Shown: piece by piece, positions 33,065 to 41,824 of the stretch
Layout: every line of letters starts with the position of its first letter
Position numbering within the stretch: position 1 is the stretch's first letter
Made by a program: the position numbers and the translations under genes
Source of the DNA: Escallonia rubra
Taxonomy: Eukaryota > Streptophyta > Magnoliopsida > Escalloniales > Escalloniaceae
Direction: 5' to 3'
Length of the DNA stretch: 64,000 nucleotides
Assembly (NCBI GenBank): GCA_033065855.1
Contig: JAVXUO010002112.1
Location: 1 to 64,000, forward strand
Notes under the pieces: model-generated
Database searches by the model: none
The model's input: the letters and a program-made list of their open reading frames with translations, nothing else
Told to the model about the DNA's origin: nothing

Positions 33065-33778
33065 ATCGTGTTGTACAGAGGGTGCTCTACCTTCGAATAT
33101 TAGGGCCAGAATGGAGCTAGTTTTGATGGACCGATTGAGATGCATCTTAATGAACTTCGGGTTGTCGATCAGAGCGCACCATGGCTTTGAAACGCATTTG
33201 GACTGTGAATCGAGTGAGAATGTCGGCGATTACATCAGATGGGAGGTCTGGCATTGGGTCTAATGGAGGTTAGGGTTTTTGTAAATTTCAGCCAAATTCC
33301 AAGAAAACATTGTTGAGGGGCATTTATGTCTTTTTGCATTGCATCGTTAACACCGTAAGAAAAAATGTTACTTTTTGAGCGGAGTGTAATTTTTAAAGAT
33401 AGCGGTAGTGGAGTGTAATTACGTAAAACCTCAGGGGGTTTTAGTGTAATTTACCCTTTCTTATTTCATGCTGGAGACAATATCTTATTTCATTCTCTTA
33501 TTCCTTATGGTCTCAAACAGTAGAAGATGATGAATCCATATTTTCCTTATTAACCTGAAGATGAGGAAGCTGGAAATAGTGATAGCGGTCTTGGTTTTTG
33601 CAATGGCTACATGCTTTTTCGGAGAATTGGCCTATGTAAAGCCTCCGGCAGCTGATGTGCTCAAGGGATTGTTTATCCCCAAGCTCAAAGGCACTGGTGC
33701 CATTAGCGACGCCATTGCCGACTGGGTGCCCTTATCACGCCATATAATCTCATCCCATAACAAACATATTACCTCCAT

Positions 33779-33782
<4 letters not shown>

Positions 33783-33820
<38 letters not shown>
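33783..33820. repeat. (TA)n microsatellite in NRAMP intron
   Basis: An uninterrupted TA run between exon remnants 1 and 2. Confidence 0.95.
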
Positions 33821-33822
<2 letters not shown>

Positions 33823-34213
33823 GCAAATCTTTCTGTCAACAGGCATAACCTTTTTCTCCACTCGGCTCTTGTGCTCTCTAAGAGGGTTCTGAGTTCTGTC
33901 TGTGGTATCAATGTGAGCTGAAAAACTAAATGTATCTTTTCTATTGAGACATGATTCTCTGTTGATGGCGTATTATTCCACTGCATATTTTTTTTCTTCT
34001 ACAGGATGCATGCCGATACTATTTGATAAAGTATGGATTTGCATTCCTCGTGGCATTCTTAATCAATGTTTCAGTCATTTGTGTATCGGGTAGAGTTTGC
34101 TCAGCATAAAATCTCTCAGCAGACAACATTGCTCGATGCAACGATCTCACCTTGGATAATGCTTCTCTCCTTCTCAAGGTTTAAAGAGTCTTTAATGTGC
34201 AATACTTGGTTCA

Positions 34214-35817
34214 TGTAATATCCCAAAAATTTCCTTTTTTCCATGTGTGAAATTTTTATTTTTAGTAAATAAGCTTGTGGTCTTTTTGAGAATATTGAGA
34301 AAGTGATTTTTTTATCATTTTTTAAAGTTTTTAGTCGAATGAAAAGTGTTCAATATTTTGATAAGGAAGTTTCTGAAGTTTTTAGTCGAATTAAAAAGGT
34401 TTTAGTCGACTAAAAGTGTTTTCAATCGACTAAAAGTGTTTCGGTCGACTAAAAAGTATTTAAATTGTATAAAATTAATTTTTGAAGGTTTTGAATTAAA
34501 GAGGTTTTAGTCGACTAAAAGAGTTTTGGTCGACTAAAAGTGTGTTTTATTCGACTAAAAATGTTTTAGTCGACTAAAAGTGTGTTTTAGTTGATTTAAA
34601 AAAAAAATCGCCTAAAAATTTTTTATTCGACTAAAAGTGTTTCATTCGACTCAAATGTTTTTAGTCGAATGCAAACTTAAATTTTTGTCCCTCTATATAA
34701 ATAGTGTCTTATTTCATTTTCTTGCTTTTTCGGGGTTTCTCTGTTTCTTCCTCCTTTGCGCGCGCGCGAGAGAGAGAGAGAGAGAGAAGGCCTTGGAAGT
34801 TTGGAAGATCTAAGGTGAAGCTTAAGGTTTTGCTTTTCTCAAAGGCTTGGCTAAGGTAAGGGTTATTTTCGAAATTCACATCAGCGATGGACCAATCGCT
34901 CTTGTAAGTCTTTAGTTTCTTTTTGAAATCCGAATTTCTTCGAGTTGAGTTAAGTGATTCTTCTTCTCCTCTTTGCTTTGAGATTTACTATGAATAACTT
35001 GTTCTAAATGCTATGACTTGTGAAATTCAATTTTGTCGAAATTGTCTGATCTTAGAATTTACGATGTTGATATCGTTCGTTTTAGAGATTATCATTATTT
35101 CAGAAACTCCGTATATTGTTTGACATGTCCGGTATTTGATTTTGTTAAATTGAATTCTTTGTTTTGATAACTCTATGAGCCATGTCACAGTGTATGTGAC
35201 TTATGTCTGACTTACCCACGTGGATTGGAACGTGGGCTAGCTCAGGGGTGTTGAGCTAGAGATCGCGGTCTTACTTTCTGAACCGGCCTCATATGTTAGT
35301 GATGACGTATGTGACCACTTTCTGAATGGCTCTCTAGTGTCTATTTCTTTATTCTTTATTCAGATATGTTTTGATATTCGAAATCTGGTTTGATTGTCCG
35401 TTCTGTTGAGACCCTTTGTGCTTCTGAAATTTTCGTTTCTCTGATATTTTCGTTTCTGTTTGATTGGTCTTTTGAGCGACCTTACTGGGCATTTCGCTCA
35501 TCTCCTTATTGTTGTTCCTTTCAGGAGACCAGTAGGTGGGACCTTGTATTGGAAGGCTAGCTGAGTGATCAAGAGTTAGCTGTTTTGTCTCAGATATTAG
35601 TTCTGACGCTACTTGGGTATATTTTTTGAAACTCCATGTTGGAGAACATGACTTGTATAAAAGCTTTGGGGTCATTTTGTTAGACATTGATGTATTTTGG
35701 GAATTATTAGTATATGCTCTGATTTACCATTTTAGAGTTTTTATGATAATTATAAAATTTTATCTGATTTCTGTGTATTCGGCATTAATGCTCCGGAAAT
35801 AAATCTGGGACGATATA
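34214..35817 (+). mobile_element. Solo LTR, relative of the outer gypsy-type element
   Basis: It starts TGTAATATCCCAAAAATTTC at 34214 and ends GGACGATATA at 35817 (CA changed to TA). The flanks are identical 5-bp duplications GTTCA (34209-34213 and 35818-35822). Internal landmarks match the 3556-5466 LTR: GTCGACTAAAA repeats (34330-34680), TATAAATAG at about 34696, a GA-rich leader, AGCGATGGACCAATCGCTC, and GAGCTAGAGATCGCGGTC. No interior or second LTR is present. It lies in an NRAMP intron. Confidence 0.92.
34400..34579 (+). repeat. Perfect 16-bp palindromes TTTTAGTCGACTAAAA, three copies
   Basis: Perfect copies at 34400-34415, 34505-34520 and 34564-34579, with several one- or two-base variants between. 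They lie in U3, upstream of the TATA box. Confidence 0.9.
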
Positions 35818-36509
35818 GTTCAACTTCACTTGTCAGACCGCAAATCCTTTGACATAACTCATTGTTTTGAACATTGTAAGACTTGGTTCAACTTCACATG
35901 TCAAACCGTAAATCCTCTGACATAGCTTATTGTTTCGAACATGTAGAACGTTTTGGGGAAATGGGCTTTTTATATGCCATTGCATTATTAGCCTCTGGGC
36001 AAAGCTCCACCATGACAGGCACATTTGCCGGGCAATTCATCATGCAGGTTCTGAAGTTGTTTGCTCTTGATTTGTCCTTTAATTTATATATCTCGCACTG
36101 CGGTCTATCTAAAAAGCTAATAGTGGTGCTGGGCCAGGGTTTCTTACATCTAAAGATGAGAAAGTGGGTTAGAAATCTGGTTACTAGGTGAATTGCTATC
36201 ATGCCTAGTCTACTTTTCTCAGTCATTGGTGGATCTTCAGCAGCAGGCCGACTTATGGGTATGTCATATTTGGTTGTTACATATTACGAAATTAGTCACT
36301 TGATGCTCAAATACTGATTGCAAATCGTAATGTCATTTGAACTTCCATTTGCAGTCATCCCGCTTCTTAAATTTAGTGGCAGTGTCTCTAAGATGGGTCC
36401 ACGCAAGAACTCGATATATGTGAGTTATCTGATCTTCGTTTTATTTTGATACAAGTTATAAATATCAATAACATACATCATATACTGTGCATAACATACA
36501 ACATATGTT

Positions 36510-36905
36510 TTTTTTTTTTTTTTTTGTAGGTAACGTTCAGCAAATATATTAAAAAAGAGTTAACTACTACATGAATTGTTCCACTCATCTTCCAAATTAG
36601 ACAAAAGGATGGAAGAGGGGGGAACAAAACCAAAAAAACTACAAGCAAACGATCTAGCAGCTAGGTTGTGAGCTGCAAAATTTGCTGCTCTTGGAATATG
36701 AGCAGCATCCCAGCAAAAAATTTGAGCCAAGATCATCTTAGCTTCCTCAAAGATTGGCTTGGTCCTCCAGCTTGGGATAGCATCAGGTTCACGGATGCAC
36801 TTAATGATCTCTTGAGCATCCCCTTCAAATATAACGTACTTCAAATGAAGATTCAGAGCCACTCGAATGGCAAGTAGAGCGGCTTCTGCTTCAGCAACCT
36901 CTGGG
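36510..36905 (-). mobile_element. 5'-truncated LINE, RNase H end, in NRAMP intron
   Basis: On the minus strand an open reading (about 36905-36560) matches the C-terminal RNase H-like domain of plant L1-type LINEs: EAALLAIRVAL, VIFEGDAQEII, then HIPRAANFAAHNLA. A T-run at 36508-36525 is its poly(A) tail. The flanks share the 9-bp duplication ACATATGTT (36501-36509 and 36906-36914). Joining the flanks restores a normal intron ending GTGTAG before the last NRAMP exon. Only the last 400 bp of the LINE was inserted. Confidence 0.87.
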
Positions 36906-37263
36906 ACATATGTTGTGCGTGTAGATCATGGTCGTCTCATGGATACTAATGTTGGGGATGAGTGGGATCAACATCTATTACCTAAGCACCGGATTTGTTC
37001 ATTGGCAAATCCACAACAGTTTACCAAAGGCCGGAAAAGTGGTCATCAGTATCCTAGTATTTCCCTTGATCGCCATCTACATCCTCACATTGATCTACCT
37101 CATGTTTCGCAAAGACACTGTCGTCACATTCATCGAGCCACTAAAACTTGAGCCTGTCGTCCAAATGCGCATGGAAGGCGGCCATGGGAACACAGATGAA
37201 GTGTTTGAGCAAAACCATGTTCCTTTTAGAGAAGATCTTTCTAACATACCATTTCCTGAATAA

Positions 37264-37914
37264 AGTTTTCCCCATTGCTTTTCATTGATGAGGGGCTCCT
37301 AGGAAAATAGGCCACCATTTCCTGAATAGAATTTTCCTCATGGCTAAATAATGCTACCAGATGGAAAATGGTGATCCAGCGATTATTTCTGGCCTACGAT
37401 CACGATGGAAATCTAGTACCTAGACCGAGGCCTAGCATTTGCAACGCAATATCAACTACTTTGTAATCTACTTATATGTATCTAATTAGAAATGCTATGT
37501 GCAGCCTAGTTGGTGCATAATTAATATACAAGCATGATGTTTGCATCCTCATGTCACTCTTTATTCATGAAACCCTTCAAACATCAGCACAATATAGGAT
37601 AAAGTGTTGCATCATTGCATGAAGAACCCAAATGTACATGATATTTTCCATGTGCACCAGCTTTTACTAGATTTGTTATTATTATATTAAGGAGGAGAAA
37701 TTGCCTTCTATATGAAGTGGGTCAATAGGAAAGGGTGGGAGAGTAAGTTAAAACGAGACTTAAACCTCCAAAAGTGTAAAAACCTTCAGCTATAGTTTCT
37801 CAATAGTTCAATTACATGGTTTTAGGAAAAACCATTAACGCCAGCGAAGTCTTTGCTCGCATGTACACACACAAAAACACATCTTTGAGAAAAGCAGCTT
37901 ATGGTACTTGTGAC
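37264..37914. other. 3' flank of NRAMP pseudogene
   Basis: AT-rich. A short duplicated phrase (CCATTTCCTGAATARA..TTTTCC) occurs at 37249-37273 and 37314-37336. No coding sequence or element ends seen. Confidence 0.4.
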
Positions 37915-38760
37915 GAACCACATCCAGAAAAGACCAGGGTCTTGTCGAGTCACCACCTTATGTTTTAAGTTAAAGTAATTTAAGTAATTAGCAAAAAGGG
38001 GAAACAAGAAAACCTTATTGACTCTAGATTGACTATTAAAGCTTCAAAATTTACGAAATCGGAGATTCTGATTAGGGGAATAATTCATATGACGGGAAGG
38101 TGTAAGGCACCCCGTCATATCCTAAATGGTCTATAAATTGTTTTAATGTGATTCTCATGATTGCTATCCAAAACGCAAGTAGAGCAAAACAAAAGCTACG
38201 CTAAACCCAATTTGGGTTTGAGCTCAATATCGATGGTCGAGTAGCCTACGCATCCGATCGGACTAATCGAAATCAAAACCATGTAGTTCTCACGGACCCT
38301 TTGAAATACGACCTAAACCTCAATCTGCAGTCTCTTAGAAACATAATTCATTTCAACTGCTTGTAGTTGACTGCTTTCAGAACTCTTTTGACTAACTCTT
38401 CTAGTTGAATTAGAAATATAATCAAATCAAAGTCTGATCCTTGCAGTATTCTAGTCCTAACGGTTTAGAGACTAATTTTTTGATTTTCATCACAGACAAA
38501 AACTTAGTCAGGGGAAAGGGAATTTAAAATATGAGTACTCTGCTTTAATACAAAAGAACAGTGAAGAATCAAACCTCTTGGCCAAGACTGTCTGACTGTC
38601 GACTCAGTGTTATCCACAATGCGGTGCGATGCATGGCTGGCAGAGCTTGCTAATCTAGTTATCAAGATTTGCAGTCGTTCAGGAAGAATTCTCTCTTCAA
38701 GTGATTGTCCCCTTTGGGGCAGTCAAGGGGCCTTCTAATCTAGGAGAAAAAGAAGTACAA
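37915..38760 (-). repeat. Probable Tat/Ogre-type LTR remnant, minus strand
   Basis: Read on the minus strand it has GGTGCCTTACACCTTCCCG, then GTGGTGACTCGACAAGACCC, the order seen at 48390-48570 (GGTGCCTAACACCTTCCCG and then the GTGGCGACTCTGC primer site). This suggests an LTR end plus Arg-tRNA primer site of a related gypsy family. The outer ends were not located. Confidence 0.45.
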
Positions 38761-38767
38761 AAGGATC

Positions 38768-39110
38768 CACTACACTAAACCAAGTCATTAGAGACAGCCT
38801 GGCGCGATAGCTAAACAACTATTAAGATCGCTAATCGATATTAGCGACCAAAAATGCTGGTCGCAAAAGCAATCACTTTAGGCTAGGTCGATGATGTTAA
38901 CTACCGTAATAAATTAGGGGTCATAAAAAATTAGCGACTGCATTGACCCGTTTAGTGACCACTTTGGCAGCCGCTAAATGTTTTTGGCAAAAACAAAATT
39001 TTTTGATTAGCGACCTTGTTGGCCAGTCAAGTGACCACTATAACGGTCAGTAATCATTATCAGCAAATTTTTTTAGCAGCCCCATTTACGATCGCTAATT
39101 ATTTTTTTTA
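38768..39110 (+). mobile_element. CACTA-like 5' terminus (partial)
   Basis: It begins CACTACACTAAACC and is followed by TTAGCGACC / GGTCGCTAA motifs in both orientations, as in the CACTA element at 390-3487 but with a different repeat sequence. No matching 3' terminus was found downstream, so it is either truncated or too diverged. Confidence 0.5.
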
Positions 39111-41470
39111 TGCCAGTTACAAAAAAAACATGTTGCATTTGGTAAAATCCACCTCTATTTGGTAAAATATGTGTCCTTGATCGATATATCATCAAATTGA
39201 GCTAATTAACATTATTCATTCCAAAACCCACAAAATAAAACCTTTACACAACTCTTTTCATTTCAATAACAATCACGTTCCAAAGTGATAATTAGAAACA
39301 TTAACCCTCCATTTGTCTTCAACCAAAAATATACAAATGAGTCAAGTAGTTCATGAGTTAAACACCAAAACTAGGACTGACCAAGAACGTAATTGTTCTT
39401 CACATCTCGTTGAAGGTACGCTAGGTCGAAAATTAGTTCTTACCACCTTGAGATTACCAACATTAGGCAAGATTCCGCTCTGTATGAGGCCAAAAAATTT
39501 GATCAACAAACTCAAACAAATAGTCAATGTATCTAATCCGGGAACACAACTCGTAATGAACCAAGTAACATGACATAATATCAACTGTTATAAACCAACC
39601 AATAGGACACAATATCAACTAGTATGAAACCAACTAATAGGACATCTTTGCTCAGTTTACCCAGTACAAACAAGCAATCTAAGTTGTCGGCATGAACAAA
39701 AGTCCTTTCCACTTCTTTGATCTCACCAATTTCCCTTGATCAGCCTTATATCAATGGCTTACAACCTTCTTTTCCACCCACTCCAAACATCAACACCACC
39801 ATCACCAAAAAAAAAAAAAATCCAAAAACATATGTAGACACCAACAACCCATCACCATATCCATGCTCTTCAAATCTCTCCACTCTCATCTAGAACATTT
39901 CATTCTAAAAGAAGAACAAGCCACTATTCCAAATCAGTACAAGACTTGCACATGCGAACTTTAAGCAGTTGCTCTTTAGAGTAAGTATGCCAAAGAAACA
40001 ACCAAAGACTGTGCGTCAACAACGCACATGCGTGCTTCATCGTCTCTTCACACTGAGTACCGCTAGAACCGCATGCAACTGATGCTTTTGGTTTGACTAA
40101 CAATGAACTGCAGATTGACGAAGGCATCCAAATTACGATCCTTCTTAGAACTCCATCTCATTTATTGTTTGGCTAGAATCTGCCTGGGAGTTTGCCTCAA
40201 CTGTAGTTGTTACCTTTTCCTTGGAAGCGTCCTGTGTTAAAATAGGAATAAATAGTATAGCAACCTATATGATACTTAGGAATGCTGAAATAAGTATAGT
40301 TCATTGTTCACAACATAAATCTATGCATCCTTTTGAATCAATGTCCCATCTTTTGTTTTGTGTGTCGTCTCCCACCCAAGGAGCATAGTATGACCCATTT
40401 TTTTAGGGTCTTATTCTCTCAGTTTCAATAAGTGCATACGATATGGGTGTGAACCAATTGTGTGCTTCATCACACTCTTGGTCATCTCCTTCCCTCGCTC
40501 ACTGAGTTTCACCCATTCAAGCCTAGCCCAATATTCCACTAGTTACCTCCACATAGCTTTAGAGAAGTACTCAAGATTGCAATATTTGCCATAGAGATAT
40601 TCCCATCACTTTTAGCTATTGCATGCTTCCTTGCATTAAGCATCCATTTTTTATAAATCAGACTTAAATTTAAAATAGACCTGGACGTAATTCAACATAA
40701 ATCAGAAGCATGATAGCCTAATTTGAATCCAACCTAAACTCAATAAAAAGAACATAGACTGAAAAACAGATAAATGAAAAGCACTCAATACAAGACCCTT
40801 ACCAAGAATATTCTCCAGACAAGATCCTTGTTCGCTTCAGTCCATATTTTCCACGCGAGAGGTGGCCTTTGATGATAGGACCAATTTTCATCCAAAAGTA
40901 TTCTTCCACAAGACTATTAAATGCACCTGAGAGGTGTAAATATCGGAAAACAAAAAACAAAAGCAAATGAAAATGAAAGAATATACACTCACACAAAGGT
41001 TAGCTTAGAAAATGTAAGAATGGATTCATATATTCTAAAACATAGTAGTTATCAAGAACATGAGAAGTAATATGCTACTCCGGGGTGGTTGGTAGTGGTA
41101 CTTCATGTGTCATACCTCTAGGTTCAGATTGTGCAAAAGCTACGAATGATCAAAAAGAAGATTCTATATATTTTGCAACAACAAATTATGGTCTCACCCT
41201 CTGTAGAAGTTACTGATGACATCGGCTGCTTATTGCTAGGGTTGTCATTAAAGATCTCAAGCTGGGGGGCTGATCAAGCTCAAGCATCTCTGCCTCAGCC
41301 TCCACGACTACCTCTGGGTGCACTAGACCTCGGCACATCTACAAAATAGAACTTGTAAACAACTTATGAAAACTTCTATAACAAATATCACATGTAAAAG
41401 GAATTACTATGGTTACAATCCAACTACACTTCACTTAAATTATAAAACCACAAATGCTAAAGTTGATTTA
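39111..41470. other. Unassigned sequence, no supported gene
   Basis: About 2.4 kb with only short open frames lacking recognisable domains. It could be the interior of the CACTA-like element that starts at 38768. Confidence 0.4.
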
Positions 41471-41475
41471 TAAAC

Positions 41476-41781
41476 TGTTGAAGAGTGATTCAAACCTGGA
41501 TAAGGTTTTGTTTTTTGCAGTTTGAATAAGTCTTGTTACTTCAGATTTTCTTTCTGTTTCCTCCTGATTTGGTGCTTACATGTTTGTGCCATGTTTCTCT
41601 CATTTCTGTTGAGTTTGTTTAGGGAGTCTGTTCACAAAAAAGCCTATAAAATGGCTGATGTGATTCTTTGAATGAAGTACTCCGGAAAGTCTTCTTGAGT
41701 CAATAAAATCAGCTTGCAATTCTTTTCCTGTTTCTCCTGTACTTTCTATGTTCTCCATTCATTTAGCCTTTTAACCCTACA
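41476..41781 (+). repeat. 5' LTR of young copia element
   Basis: TGTTGAAGAGTGATTC to AACCCTACA, 306 bp. TATAAA at 41645-41650 is the likely TATA box. Confidence 0.95.
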
Positions 41782-41784
41782 TTG

Positions 41785-41796
41785 TGGTACCAGAGC
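41785..41796 (+). promoter_or_regulatory. Primer-binding site
   Basis: TGGTACCAGAGC begins 4 bases after the LTR. It differs from the usual TGGTATCAGAGC by one base (T to C). Confidence 0.85.
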
Positions 41797-41824
41797 AGGT
41801 TCGTATCATTACTGGGCATAGTGG

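Larger units (their letters stand above)
32050..33456. mobile_element. Pack-MULE: Mutator-like element carrying host gene pieces
   Basis: The ends are a 79-bp (32050-32128) and a 78-bp (33379-33456) inverted repeat differing by a single-base indel, starting GGGTAAATTACACTAAAACC. The flanks are the identical 9-bp duplication TTTCTTATT (32041-32049 and 33457-33465), diagnostic of Mutator-like elements. There is no transposase. The GC-rich interior contains pieces of at least two unrelated host genes: an LEA-2 (NDR1/HIN1-like) gene, twice, and a DnaJ gene. The near-identical TIRs suggest a fairly recent insertion. It lies just upstream of, probably within an intron of, the NRAMP pseudogene. Confidence 0.93.
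33561..37263 (+). pseudogene. NRAMP metal transporter, 3' exons, disrupted pseudogene
   Basis: NRAMP proteins carry Fe2+, Mn2+ and other divalent metals across membranes. Seven exon remnants fall in the right order: 33561-33741 ([20 protein letters not shown]), 33843-33912 ([12 protein letters not shown]), 34005-34178 ([20 protein letters not shown]), 35947-36047 ([20 protein letters not shown], the conserved transport signature), 36138-36258, about 36320-36419 ([12 protein letters not shown]) and 36925-37263 (GINIYYL to the native stop). Lesions: a 1-base deletion before 33725, donor GT changed to AT at 33742, a TAA near 34114, a 1-base deletion near 35970, and a TGA near 36189. A solo LTR and a LINE sit in introns. 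The first exons (including the DPGN-type metal site) are absent upstream. Confidence 0.9.

Noticed and set aside
32193-33145. Long minus-strand frames in the Pack-MULE
   Set aside because: Complement of the GC-rich LEA-2/DnaJ pieces; no domain on the minus strand.
36867-37151. Alternative 94-codon frame over the last NRAMP exon
   Set aside because: Off-frame shadow of the NRAMP reading at 36925-37263.
39313-41349. Several frames of 65-86 codons
   Set aside because: No recognisable domain, no splice or element context, and composition like surrounding AT-rich DNA.
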